A DNA stretch of 64,000 nt from Streptomyces acidiscabies (GTDB lineage Bacteria; Actinomycetota; Actinomycetes; Streptomycetales; Streptomycetaceae): assembly GCF_020010905.1 (NCBI RefSeq), contig NZ_JAGJBY010000002.1, forward strand, positions 2,418,001-2,482,000, given 5' to 3'. The position numbers and the translations under genes are program-made. Positions 26,867-35,718 of the stretch are shown here, piece by piece. Every line of letters starts with the position of its first letter. The stretch's first letter is position 1. Below the pieces are notes generated by a model. The model saw nothing but the letters and a program-made list of their open reading frames with translations, was not told where the DNA came from and ran no database searches.

Positions 26867-27283
26867 ATGCCGGTCATCACTGTCCAGAGTTACGGAATCA
26901 CCGCCGACGCCGCGCCCGGGCTGGCCCGGAGCGTCCGCGCGCAGGTGACCGCCGCCCTTCCCGGGACGGACGGCGTCTGCCAGTGCCGCGTGGTGGTCTG
27001 CGCGGCGGCGGACGTACCGGACCACGTGCCGGCACCGAACGCCTGGGTGGAGGTGACGATGTTCCCCGGCCGGTCGACGGAGGACAAACGCGCCCTGTAC
27101 ACGGCGATCGTGGCGGGCCTTCGCCCGGCCGGGATCGTGCCGGGCGCCGTGACGGTCGTCCTGCGTGAACCCGCTCTGGAGAACTGGGGCATCCGTGGCG
27201 GCCGGCCCGCCTCCGAGGTCCTGCGCGACGCCGTCCACAGTCCGACCGACAGCAGCGCCGACGTCGAAGGAGACGCGCGATGA
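26867..27283 (+). CDS. Tautomerase-family protein
   Basis: 138 residues. The ATG at 26867 gives a mature N-terminus PVITVQSYG, with the proline that acts as catalytic base in the 4-oxalocrotonate tautomerase/MIF superfamily. Later segments WVEVTMFPGRSTEDKRALYTAIV resemble the tautomerase repeat. GGAG lies upstream of the start. First gene of the operon continuing into ispG and ispH. Its substrate is unknown; placement suggests a step on the locus product rather than in the MEP pathway itself. Confidence 0.75.
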   Translation: MPVITVQSYGITADAAPGLARSVRAQVTAALPGTDGVCQCRVVVCAAADVPDHVPAPNAWVEVTMFPGRSTEDKRALYTAIVAGLRPAGIVPGAVTVVLREPALENWGIRGGRPASEVLRDAVHSPTDSSADVEGDAR

Positions 27284-27321
27284 ATGTGATCAGGAGCATT
27301 GCGGACAGGGGGCGGCCGTGA
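27280..27321 (+). CDS. Thirteen-codon micro-ORF coupled to ispG
   Basis: ATG at 27280 overlaps the tautomerase stop (ATGA) and is preceded by a strong GAAGGAG at 27266-27272. It encodes MNVIRSIADRGRP and its TGA overlaps the ispG GTG (GTGA). The arrangement suits translational coupling of ispG to the upstream gene. Whether the peptide matters is unknown. Confidence 0.45.
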   Translation: MNVIRSIADRGRP

Positions 27322-28493
27322 ACCCGGTGCAGGTCGGGCTGCCGACCGCGCGGCCGGCCCTCGCCCGGCGCCGGGAGAGCCGCCAGGTCATGGTCGGCAA
27401 CGTCCCCGTCGGCGGCGGTGCCCCGGTCTCGGTGCAGTCCATGACGACCACGGTCACCTCGGACGTGAACGCGACCCTCCAGCAGATCGCCGAACTCACC
27501 GCGTCCGGCTGCCAGATCGTGCGGGTGGCGGTTCCCTCGCAGGACGACGCCGACGCGCTGCCCGCGATCGCGGGGAAGTCGCAGATCCCGGTCATCGCCG
27601 ACATCCACTTCCAGCCGAAGTACGTGTTCGCCGCGATCGACGCCGGCTGCGCGGCGGTGCGGGTGAACCCCGGCAACATCAGGAAGTTCGACGACCGGGT
27701 CGGCGACATCGCCCGCGCCGCGCGGGACGCCGCCGTACCCATCAGGATCGGGGTCAACGCCGGATCGCTGGACCCGAGGCTGCTCGCCAAGCACGGCAGC
27801 GCGACGCCGCAGGCGCTGGCCGAGTCGGCGCTGTGGGAGTGCTCGCTCTTCGAGGAGCACGGGTTCCAGGACATCAAGATCTCGGTGAAGCACCACGACC
27901 CGGTGGTGATGATCCAGGCGTACCGGCTGCTCGCCGGGCAGTGCGACTACCCCCTGCACCTCGGCGTGACGGAGGCCGGTCCCGCGTTCCAGGGCACGGT
28001 CAAGTCGAGCGTGGCGTTCGGCGCGCTGCTGGCCGAAGGCATCGGGGACACCATCCGGGTCTCCCTGTCCGCGCCTCCCGTGGAGGAGGTCAAGGTCGGC
28101 ACGGCGATCCTGGAGTCGCTCGGGCTGCGCGAGCGCCGGCTGGAGATCGTCTCCTGCCCCTCGTGCGGCCGGGCCCAGGTGGACGTCTACCGGCTCGCCG
28201 ACGAGGTCAACGCCGCCCTGGAGGGTTTCCCCGCGCCGCTGCGGGTCGCCGTGATGGGGTGCGTCGTGAACGGTCCCGGCGAGGCCCGCGAGGCCGACCT
28301 CGGGGTCGCCGCCGGCAACGGCAAGGGACAGATCTTCGTCAAGGGTGAGGTGATCAGGACCGTACCGGAGTCGAAGATCGCCCAGACCCTGATCGAGGAG
28401 GCGCTCAAGCTCGCCGAGGAACGGGGCGTGGCGGACCCCGAGCGACTGCTCGGGCCGGTGCCGTCGGCCCATGCGGAGAGGGGCGAGGCGTGA
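27318..28493 (+). CDS. ispG: 4-Hydroxy-3-methylbut-2-enyl diphosphate synthase (IspG/GcpE)
   Basis: 391 residues. Penultimate MEP-pathway step: reductive ring opening of methylerythritol cyclodiphosphate to HMBPP, using a 4Fe-4S cluster. Family segments: APVSVQSMTTTVTSDVNATL, VIADIHFQPKYVF, RVNPGNI, IKISVKHHDPVVMI, GVTEAGPAFQGTVKS, cluster cysteines in SCPSCGRAQVDV and MGCVVNGPGEA. GTG start lies in a 4-nt overlap with the micro-ORF. Stop overlaps the ispH start. Probably a second, cluster-dedicated copy. Confidence 0.95.
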   Translation: MNPVQVGLPTARPALARRRESRQVMVGNVPVGGGAPVSVQSMTTTVTSDVNATLQQIAELTASGCQIVRVAVPSQDDADALPAIAGKSQIPVIADIHFQPKYVFAAIDAGCAAVRVNPGNIRKFDDRVGDIARAARDAAVPIRIGVNAGSLDPRLLAKHGSATPQALAESALWECSLFEEHGFQDIKISVKHHDPVVMIQAYRLLAGQCDYPLHLGVTEAGPAFQGTVKSSVAFGALLAEGIGDTIRVSLSAPPVEEVKVGTAILESLGLRERRLEIVSCPSCGRAQVDVYRLADEVNAALEGFPAPLRVAVMGCVVNGPGEAREADLGVAAGNGKGQIFVKGEVIRTVPESKIAQTLIEEALKLAEERGVADPERLLGPVPSAHAERGEA

Positions 28494-29440
28494 CGGCATC
28501 TCAGGGCGGGCCCGGACGGGTGCTGCTCGCGGCCCCGCGCGGCTTCTGCGCCGGTGTGGAGCGGGCGGTCGCGACCGTCGAGAAGGCCCTGGAGCTGTAC
28601 GGGCCGCCCGTGTACGTCCGCAAGCAGATCGTCCACAACCTCTTCGTGGTCGCCGGACTCGAACGCAGGGGCGCGGTGTTCGTGGAGGAGGCCGAGGAGG
28701 CGCCGCCGGGCGCCGTCCTGGTGTTCTCGGCGCACGGGGTGGCGCCCTCGGTGCACGCCGAGGCCGCGGAGCGCGGCCAGCGGGTGATCGACGCGACCTG
28801 CCCCCTGGTCACCAAGGTGCACCGGGAGGCCCAGCGGTTCGCCCGGCAGGGCTACGACATCCTGCTCATCGGCCACGAGGGGCACGAGGAGGTGATCGGC
28901 ACGCTCGGGCAGTCGCCCCGGATCCACCTGGTCGACGGGCCGGACGACGCGGCGCGGGTCACCGTCCGGGATCCCGGCAAGGTGGCCTGGCTGTCCCAGA
29001 CGACCCTGTCCGTGGACGAGACGACCGAGGTGGTGGAACGGCTGCGCGAGCGCCTCCCCGGCCTGGTCGGCCCGCCCAGTGACGACATCTGCTACGCCAC
29101 CCAGAACCGCCAGTCGGCCGTCAAGGCACTGGCGCCGCGCTGCGAGCTGATCGTGGTGATCGGCTCGGCCAACTCCTCCAACTCCCTCCGGCTGGTGGAG
29201 GTGGCCCTGGAGAACGGCGCGCCCGCCGCGCACCTGGTGGACCGCGCGGAGCAGATCGCCGACTCCTGGCTGGACGGCGTCCGCACCGTCGGCGTCACCA
29301 GCGGTGCCTCGGCGCCGGAGGTGCTGGTACGCGAGAGTCTCGACCGGCTCGCGGCGCGCGGCTTCACCGACGTGGAGCTGGTCCTCACCGCCGAGGAGCA
29401 CCAGGTCTTCGCGCTGCCCCACGAGTTGGGGGATCGGTGA
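28490..29440 (+). CDS. ispH: 4-Hydroxy-3-methylbut-2-enyl diphosphate reductase (IspH)
   Basis: 316 residues. Last MEP step, reducing HMBPP to isopentenyl and dimethylallyl diphosphate. The three cluster cysteines are in APRGFCAGVERA, IDATCPLVTKVH and DDICYATQNRQ; SANSSNSLRL forms the diphosphate pocket. GTG start overlaps ispG by 4 nt; its own stop overlaps the next gene in the same way. With the prenyl synthase and dxs it completes a precursor-supply set in one locus. Confidence 0.95.
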   Translation: MTASQGGPGRVLLAAPRGFCAGVERAVATVEKALELYGPPVYVRKQIVHNLFVVAGLERRGAVFVEEAEEAPPGAVLVFSAHGVAPSVHAEAAERGQRVIDATCPLVTKVHREAQRFARQGYDILLIGHEGHEEVIGTLGQSPRIHLVDGPDDAARVTVRDPGKVAWLSQTTLSVDETTEVVERLRERLPGLVGPPSDDICYATQNRQSAVKALAPRCELIVVIGSANSSNSLRLVEVALENGAPAAHLVDRAEQIADSWLDGVRTVGVTSGASAPEVLVRESLDRLAARGFTDVELVLTAEEHQVFALPHELGDR

Positions 29441-30784
29441 GGGCCGGGCCGCCCCCCGTCGCGAGCGTGCTCGTCGTGGCGCACGGACGGCTCGGCGCCC
29501 GGCTGATGCGCCGGCTGGAGGCGGCCCGGCCGGAGCTCTCGGTCCTGGTGGGACGGCCGGTGGAGTTCTCCGGGATGCAGTCCGTACTCCCGCAGCTGGA
29601 CCCCGCCGTCCTGTTCAGCGCCCTGCGCATGATCGATTTCTCCCGCCCCGACGTGGTGGTGGAGGCGGTGCAGGTGCCGGAGCCCGCGACGCGGATCGTG
29701 GAGCGGGCGATCAGGGCGGGCGCCTCGGTGGTCACCGTCTCCCCGGCCCTCGTCGGCACCGAGGGTCCCCGGCTGCGCGGCCTCGCCGCCGCTCACGGAG
29801 TGGGTCTGTACACGGACGGCGCCCTCGGGTTCGGGGTGTCCCTGCGGCACCTGTTACGGGCGCTGCCCGCCGGGGACTCCGTACGGCATGTCGTCGGCTG
29901 GCTCCGGCACGGGTCGCTGCCGGCTCAGGAGTCCGAGGGCGCGGTCGAGTCGGTCGCCCACCGTAATGCGGGGCTGGCCTCGACACTCTTCGCTGCCGCT
30001 ACCACCACGGCCGAGGTGACAGTGAACCCGGGCCGGGATCTGGGCGGGGCGCCTGGCAGGGACCTGAGCGAGGCGCCCGGCCGGGACCCGGGCGGGGCGC
30101 CCGGCCGTGGCGGGGACGAGGCATGCGGGGCGCCCGGCCGTGGCGAGAGCGGGGCGCGCGGGGCGCCCGGCCGTGGCGAGAGCGAGGCGTGCGCGGTGTC
30201 CGAGTGCGAGCGGGTCGGTGGACGGGTGTCGGTGCGGGTGTGGCCCCGGCTGGTGCCCGAGCTCGGGCCGTTCGGCTGGTGGCCCGGCTGGTCCAGCGGG
30301 CTGCTCGTGGAGACCGGCACCGCCGACACCCTCCTCCTCCCGCGCGCGGGCAGCGACCTGGACCGGACCGCGCGACTGGTCCTGGCGGACCTCGCCGCCG
30401 CGCTCCGGGCCCGCCACGGCGTGTCCGCCTCCGCCCGGAAGCACCGGTCCGTGCTGCCGCTTCCCCGCTTCCTGATCCGCGCCGAAGCGGGGCGCCCCGG
30501 CGTGCTGCTCCCCGCACTCGCGGCCCGCGGCATCACCGTATGGGCGGGCCGTTTCCATCGCGCGACCGATGAGATCCACGCCGTCACCGGACCCGTGCCG
30601 GAAGGCGAACTCAAGACAATCCTGGCCGAGTTGGGCACACGGCGGCGAGCTGTGCCGGTCCCCTCGGCCGCGTCCCCGGACGACGGCGGCGAGTTCGGCC
30701 CCCTGCTGGTCCGACCTCGTCGTCCGCACCGCCGCCGCAGCCGACCGGCTGCACGTCAACTCCCAACGGAAGGAACCATCATGA
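29437..30784 (+). CDS. Homoserine-dehydrogenase-like protein, 3' end probably frameshifted
   Basis: About 448 residues. N-terminal NAD-fold with VLVVAHGRLGARL and AGASVVTVSPALVG, a middle dehydrogenase-like section with DTLLLPRAGSDLDRTARLVLADLAAAL, and a C-terminal ACT-like piece GRPGVLLPALAARGITVWAG. Between them (30030-30200) is a Gly-Pro-Arg-rich repeat insertion. Codon 140 is TTA. As read, the frame has no stop before the methyltransferase. In the +1 frame from about 30700 it reads SDLVVRTAAAADRLHV and stops at 30782-30784 in an ATGA overlap. That suggests one extra base in the C run at 30699-30703. Starts in a GTGA overlap with ispH. Confidence 0.6.
30033..30190 (+). repeat. Low-complexity repeats inside homoserine-dehydrogenase-like gene
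   Basis: Imperfect in-frame repeats coding for units such as GAPGRD and GAPGRGES. Two copies of a segment around CGCCCGGCCGTGGCGAGAGC begin near 30131 and 30164, 33 nt apart. It reads as a recent in-frame expansion in a loop between domains. Confidence 0.7.
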
Positions 30785-31590
30785 ACCGTCCGAGCTGGGC
30801 TCCCGAGAACGTCGACATCGACGTGCCCTCCTCCGCGCGCGCCTACGACTACGTCCTGGGCGGCACGCACAACTTCGAGGTCGACCGGGAGATGGCGCGC
30901 AAACTGGTGGAGGCGGCCCCCGACCTGGCCGCCCACGCCCGCGCGAACCGCACCTTCCTCCAGCGCGCGGTGCGGTTCCTGGTCGACTCCGGCGTCCGGC
31001 AGTTCCTGGACCTCGGCTCCGGCATCCCGGCGACCGGCAACGTCCACGAGGTGGCGCTCGCCATGGCCCCCGAGAGCCGGATCGTGTACGTCGACTTCGA
31101 CGAGGTCGCGGTGGCGCACAGCCGGAGCATCCTGGCCGAGGTGCCGAACTGCGCGATCCTGCGGGAGGACATCCGCAACCTGGACGCCATCCTCGACCAC
31201 CCCGACGTACGCAAGCTGCTGGACTTCGACGAGCCGGTCGCCATCCTGATGCTGGCGGTCCTGCACGCCTTCCCGGACACGGACGACCCCGGCGGCCTGG
31301 TACGCCGCCTGCGCGACGTGGCCGCCCCCGGCAGCTACCTGGTGATCTCGCACGCGACGCACGAGCTGCGGGAGGCGGAGACCCGGAAGCTGGAACACGT
31401 GACCAAGGAGTCCCCGACCAAGCTGAGCATGCGCTCCCGCGCCGAGATCACCGCCTTCCTCGACGGCTTCGAACTGGTCGAACCGGGGATGACCTGGGTG
31501 TCGAAGTGGCGCGAGGACACACAGCCCGGCGCCGCGGCGGACCCGGACCGGTCCGACATCCTCTGGGCCGGAGTGGGCCGCAAGCCCTGA
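30781..31590 (+). CDS. SAM-dependent methyltransferase, DUF574 family
   Basis: 269 residues. Begins NRPSWAPENVDIDVPSSARAYDY, typical of the streptomycete DUF574 methyltransferases. The SAM-binding segment FLDLGSGIPATGNVHEVA is at about residues 76-93, then VYVDFDEVAVAHS and the AILMLAVLHAF motif. A strong GGAAGGA lies upstream of ATG 30781, supporting a separate gene even though the upstream frame is open through it. Last gene of the isoprenoid operon; possible methylation of the final product. DUF574 proteins are common and mostly uncharacterised. Confidence 0.88.
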   Translation: MNRPSWAPENVDIDVPSSARAYDYVLGGTHNFEVDREMARKLVEAAPDLAAHARANRTFLQRAVRFLVDSGVRQFLDLGSGIPATGNVHEVALAMAPESRIVYVDFDEVAVAHSRSILAEVPNCAILREDIRNLDAILDHPDVRKLLDFDEPVAILMLAVLHAFPDTDDPGGLVRRLRDVAAPGSYLVISHATHELREAETRKLEHVTKESPTKLSMRSRAEITAFLDGFELVEPGMTWVSKWREDTQPGAAADPDRSDILWAGVGRKP

Positions 31591-31600
31591 TCGGGACCGG

Positions 31601-31630
31601 GGCGCCGACACCGGCAACGGCGTCGGCGCC
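31601..31630. terminator. Bidirectional terminator between methyltransferase and corA
   Basis: Arms GGCGCCGAC (31601-31609) and GTCGGCGCC (31622-31630), perfect nine-base stem extended by CCG/CGG inside the loop. Located in the 46-nt gap between convergent genes. Confidence 0.8.
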
Positions 31631-31636
31631 TCACGG

Positions 31637-32722
31637 CTACAGCCAGTCGCGGCGCTTGAAGACGACGTACAGGCTCACGCACACCACGCCCATCAGCGCG
31701 ACGGCGAACGGGTACCCGAGCGCCCAGCGCAGTTCGGGCATGTGGGTGAAGTTCATGCCGTAGATCGTGCCGACGAGGGTGGGCGCGAAGAGGATCGCCG
31801 CCCATGAGGAGATCTTCTTGACCTCCTCGTTCTGCTCGAAGCCCGCTTCCGCCAGCGCCCGCATCTCCGCGTTCTGCTGCTGCGTCACCAGCGTCGCGTT
31901 CACCGTGAGGATCTCCGTGAGGGCCAGGCGGAAGCCGTCGACGCGTTCGCTGGTGTGGGTGACGTGGTCGGCGACGTCGCGGAGGTAGCGCTGGAGTTCG
32001 TCGTCCGTGCCGTACTTGGAGAAGCCGGCCATCAGCGCGTGGAGCATGCCGACCAGGGGACGCGTCGCGCGCTGGAACTCGACCATCTCGCGGGAGAGTT
32101 CGTAGATGCGGCGGGAGACCTCGGGGTCGCCCCGGAAGACCTCCGTCTCGATCTCGTCGATGTCGTTCTGGACGCCGGAGACGACGGGCACGTAGCCGTC
32201 GACGACGGCGTCCAGGATCGCGTAGAGGACGGCCTCCGGGCCGAGGCGCAGCAACTCCGGGGTCTCCTCCATGCGTCGGCGTACGACGGAGAGGTCGGGC
32301 GCGTCCGAGTGGCGGACCGTCAGGACGAAGTCGGGGCCCAGGAAGACGTGGAGTTCGCCGAAGTCGATCTCCTCGGGGGCGTCCAGGTAGCGGGCCGCGC
32401 GCAGGACGACGAAGAGGGTCTCGCCGTAGCGTTCGAGCTTGGGGCGCTGATGGGCCTCGTTCGCGTCCTCGACGGCGAGGGGGTGCAGGCCGAACTCGGT
32501 GGCCAGGGAGTGGAGTTCGGACTCCGTCGGCCGGGCGAGGCCGATCCAGGCCATGCTGTCGGGCTGTTCACGCAGTTCGCGGTAGGTGTCGGCGAGGGTG
32601 GCGGGGGAGGAGACGCGGACGCCGTCCCGGTAGAGGGCCGCGTCGATCACACCGGCGGGCTCTCCGGCGGGCCGTCGGACCTCCTTGCGGGGAAACTTCG
32701 CGCCACGGCGTCGCTCGGGCAT
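31637..32722 (-). CDS. corA: CorA-family magnesium/cobalt transporter
   Basis: 361 residues. Long cytoplasmic N-terminal domain with IGLARPTESELHSLATEFGLHPLAVEDA, a stretched helix, and two C-terminal membrane helices joined by the ion-selectivity motif YGMNFTHMPEL; the last helix ends VVFKRRDWL. Forms a pentameric divalent-cation channel. No operon partner. Confidence 0.93.
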   Translation of the reverse strand: MPERRRGAKFPRKEVRRPAGEPAGVIDAALYRDGVRVSSPATLADTYRELREQPDSMAWIGLARPTESELHSLATEFGLHPLAVEDANEAHQRPKLERYGETLFVVLRAARYLDAPEEIDFGELHVFLGPDFVLTVRHSDAPDLSVVRRRMEETPELLRLGPEAVLYAILDAVVDGYVPVVSGVQNDIDEIETEVFRGDPEVSRRIYELSREMVEFQRATRPLVGMLHALMAGFSKYGTDDELQRYLRDVADHVTHTSERVDGFRLALTEILTVNATLVTQQQNAEMRALAEAGFEQNEEVKKISSWAAILFAPTLVGTIYGMNFTHMPELRWALGYPFAVALMGVVCVSLYVVFKRRDWL

Positions 32723-32856
32723 CGCGGCGGCCTCCCGTCACTGTCGGTTCTGTCCTCTTTGGTGATGATCACGGGCAGGATATACGCGGCGAGGGAAACG
32801 CGGGTCGGCGGCAACGAGGACAGGATCTGTCCTAGATCGCGGTTACCGTGCACCTC

Positions 32857-33933
32857 ATGACCGTCCTTGACGTCCGCGCCCTCAACCGCGCCACCCTCGC
32901 CCGCCAGCTCCTCCTGCGCCGGTCCTCCATGACGGCGCACGCCGCCGTCGAACACCTCGTCGGCCTCCAGGCGCAGAACGTCAAGCCCCCGTACTACGCC
33001 CTCGCCGCCCGCCTCGACCCCTTCGCCCCGGCCGACCTCGCCCGGCTCATGGCCGCCCGCGAAGCCGTACGCATCGTCACCCTGCGCTCGACGATCCACA
33101 CGCACACGGCCGCCGACTGCCTCGCGCTGCGGCCGTTCGTGCAGCCCGCGCGGGAGCGGGAGCTGAAGCTGTTCCGCAAGGGCCTCGCGGGCGTGGACCT
33201 CGACCGGCTCACCGCGCTCGCCCGCGACCTGGTCGAGGAGAAGCCCCGCACGCCGAAGGAGCTCCGCGAGGCCCTGGCCGGGCGGTGGCCGGACGCGGAC
33301 CCGCAGTCGCTGGGGATCGCCGCGCGCTGTCTGCTGCCGTTGGTGCAGGTCACGCCGCGCGGCGTCTGGGGCGAGAGCGGCCAGGTCGCGCTGACGACGT
33401 CCGAGCACTGGCTGGGCAGGCCGGCGGACACGGCGTACGACGCTGCCGCGCTGGTCCGGCGCTACCTCGCCGCCTTCGGCCCCGCCTCGGTCAAGGACAT
33501 GCAGACCTGGTCCGGCCTGACCCGGCTGCGCCCGGCGTTCGAGAAACTTGAGCTGCTGACGTTCCGCGACACCCACGGCACCGAGCTGTTCGACCTCCCC
33601 GAAGCCCCCCGCCCCGACCCGCAGACCCCGGCGCCGCCCCGCTTCCTCCCCGAGTTCGACAACCTCCTCCTCTCCCACACCGACCGCACCCGCGTCATCC
33701 CGCCCGAGTACTGGGGCCGCACCTGGGTCGGCAACGTCTCCCACCCGACGTTCCTCGTCGACGGCTTCCTCGCGGGCGTATGGAAACTGACGGAAAGCGT
33801 TCTCACCGTCCAGCCGTTCGGCCGGCTCACGAAGACGGACCGGGAGGCGGTCACCGGAGAGGCGTCCCGGATGCTGACGGTGATGCACCCGGGAACGCCG
33901 TACGACATCCGCTTCGGCACGGTGATCCCGTAA
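32857..33933 (+). CDS. AlkZ-like winged-helix DNA-binding protein
   Basis: 358 residues from ATG 32857; a GTG three codons earlier is also possible. The start LNRATLARQLLLRRSS, the VEHLVGLQAQNVKPPYYAL segment and tandem winged-helix folds are those of the AlkZ/YcaQ family, in which some members are DNA glycosylases that unhook interstrand crosslinks. The QΦQ-type catalytic motif is seen as LQAQ. Ends three bases before the LysE stop on the other strand. A housekeeping or accessory repair role is likely. Confidence 0.82.
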   Translation: MTVLDVRALNRATLARQLLLRRSSMTAHAAVEHLVGLQAQNVKPPYYALAARLDPFAPADLARLMAAREAVRIVTLRSTIHTHTAADCLALRPFVQPARERELKLFRKGLAGVDLDRLTALARDLVEEKPRTPKELREALAGRWPDADPQSLGIAARCLLPLVQVTPRGVWGESGQVALTTSEHWLGRPADTAYDAAALVRRYLAAFGPASVKDMQTWSGLTRLRPAFEKLELLTFRDTHGTELFDLPEAPRPDPQTPAPPRFLPEFDNLLLSHTDRTRVIPPEYWGRTWVGNVSHPTFLVDGFLAGVWKLTESVLTVQPFGRLTKTDREAVTGEASRMLTVMHPGTPYDIRFGTVIP

Positions 33934-33936
33934 CCC

Positions 33937-34581
33937 TCAGTCCGTGCGCCCCGTGACCGCGACCGTCACCCCCAGCCCGATCATCGTGCACCCGCCCGCA
34001 CCCCCGATGAGCGACAGCCGCCGCTCGGACCGTGCGAACCACGAACGCGCCGCCGAGGCGGTCAGCCCCCACAGCGTGTCCGTCACCAGCCCGATCCCGA
34101 TCGGCACGAGTCCGAGCACGAGCATCTGCGCGACCACGTTCCCGGCGGAGTGGTCCACGAACTGGGGCAGCGCGGCGGCGAAGAAGACGACCCCCTTGGG
34201 GTTGGTGACCCCCACCAGCGCCCCGTCGAACACGGTCCGCAGATCCCCGCGCCGAGCCGTGGCCCCCTGAACCTCCGTCACCTTCAACTCCCGCCGGTGC
34301 CGCACCCCTTGCACCCCCAGGAACACCAGGTAACAGGCCCCCACCAGCTTCACCCCGAGATACACCGAGGCCGACTCCTGGACCACCGACCCCAGCCCGA
34401 ACGCGACCACGGCGACCAGCAGATACGACCCGATCACGTTCCCCAGCGCGCTCATCACGGCCACCCGCCGCCCGTGGGCCAGCGCCCGCCCGATCACGAA
34501 CAGCACACTCGGCCCGGGTATGACGATCACCAGCAGGGACACGGCGGCGAAAGCGAGCAACCGCTCTTCGGAAACAATCAT
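33937..34581 (-). CDS. LysE-family amino-acid exporter
   Basis: 214 residues, about six membrane helices. The signature VIVIPGPSVLFVIGRALAHGRR near residues 18-39 and NPKGVVFFAAALPQF are those of the LysE/RhtB family of amino-acid and metabolite exporters. Convergent with the AlkZ-like gene, single gene. Confidence 0.9.
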   Translation of the reverse strand: MIVSEERLLAFAAVSLLVIVIPGPSVLFVIGRALAHGRRVAVMSALGNVIGSYLLVAVVAFGLGSVVQESASVYLGVKLVGACYLVFLGVQGVRHRRELKVTEVQGATARRGDLRTVFDGALVGVTNPKGVVFFAAALPQFVDHSAGNVVAQMLVLGLVPIGIGLVTDTLWGLTASAARSWFARSERRLSLIGGAGGCTMIGLGVTVAVTGRTD

Positions 34582-34680
34582 GGAGACAGTCTGGCCACAA
34601 GAACCGGCGCATGGACAGGGGGCGTTGCGGGCCGCTCGTGGAGGCCCGCAGCGCCCCCTGGTCTTGCTCCTGGGGTACCT

Positions 34681-35472
34681 CTACGAGGTGACCTCGGAAG
34701 TGACGAGGGTGGAGAAGGTGGTCAGCCGGGTGTAGACACCCGGGTAACCCGCCTCCGCACACCCCTCTCCCCAGGAAGTGATCCCTGCCAGGACGCCCCC
34801 GATGAGCAGGGGACCGCCGCTGTCGCCCTGGCAGGTGTCTGTGCCGCCGGTGGTGTTTCCGGCGCAAACCATGTCGGACCGGACGAAGTCCGAACCGTAG
34901 GAACTGCCGCAGCTGGTGTCGGACACGATCGGGACGGTCGCGGTCCGCAGCTGGTTGGAGGAGCTGCCGTTCTCGGACGTGGTGCCCCAGCCGAGGATGC
35001 GTGCGGTGGTACCGGCCGCGTACAGGCTCGTCTGGGTGGCGGAGACGTACGGCGCCGCGGTGTACGGCATCGAGGTCGCCAGGGTCAGGACGGCCACGTC
35101 GTCGCCGTTGGTGGTGTCCGTGTAACCGGGGTGGATCCAGATGTCGCTGACCCGACTGACGGTGCCGTTCGTGCCGTTCAGATAGGTCCGCCCGCCGACC
35201 ACCCGCACGCTGCTCGTGGTCTCGCCGACCATGCAGTGCGCCGCGGTCACGACCTTCGTCGCGGAGACGAGGGTGCCGCCGCAGAACTGGTTCTGCGAGG
35301 CGTCCGTGATCTGCATCATGAACGGATACGACGTGGTGGTGGTCGTCGTACCGCCGACGATCGGCTGGGGTGCTGCCGATGCCGACGGGGTGCCGAGCAG
35401 CATCGTGGCTGCCGCTGCGGCGGTCGCCGCCAAGGCGGCGGCGGCCCTTCTTGCACGGTGGAGCGCGGACAA
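34681..35472 (-). CDS. Secreted trypsin-like serine protease (S1)
   Basis: 263 residues. A TTG start at 35472 was chosen because GAGGAG sits six bases upstream; further upstream codons lack such a signal. Signal peptide RARRAAAALAATAAAAATMLLG ends near ASA|APQP. IVGG begins the mature enzyme. The catalytic triad is His in TAAHCM, Asp in GDDVAVLTLA and Ser in QGDSGGPLL; paired cysteines are present. Resembles the extracellular trypsins of Streptomyces. Confidence 0.92.
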   Translation of the reverse strand: MSALHRARRAAAALAATAAAAATMLLGTPSASAAPQPIVGGTTTTTTSYPFMMQITDASQNQFCGGTLVSATKVVTAAHCMVGETTSSVRVVGGRTYLNGTNGTVSRVSDIWIHPGYTDTTNGDDVAVLTLATSMPYTAAPYVSATQTSLYAAGTTARILGWGTTSENGSSSNQLRTATVPIVSDTSCGSSYGSDFVRSDMVCAGNTTGGTDTCQGDSGGPLLIGGVLAGITSWGEGCAEAGYPGVYTRLTTFSTLVTSEVTS

Positions 35473-35718
35473 GGTGTCTCCTCGTGGGGGGAGGGGGCAG
35501 TAGGGAGTACGCGCGGGTGCTGTGGGGGAGTTGTGCACGGGGGCCGCGGGACCGACCCCCGTGTGCCCGGGCGAGCGGCACATCACAAAAGCTACGGCCC
35601 GTCACACCCTCACCCCAATGAGGGAACCCCCTAGGGGACCCGGACAGGGAAAACCCTCGGTGTCCGGGTGGCGAACCGCTGGTGGAAGTGAACTGGTGGA
35701 AGTTAACCCGCCGCCCCG

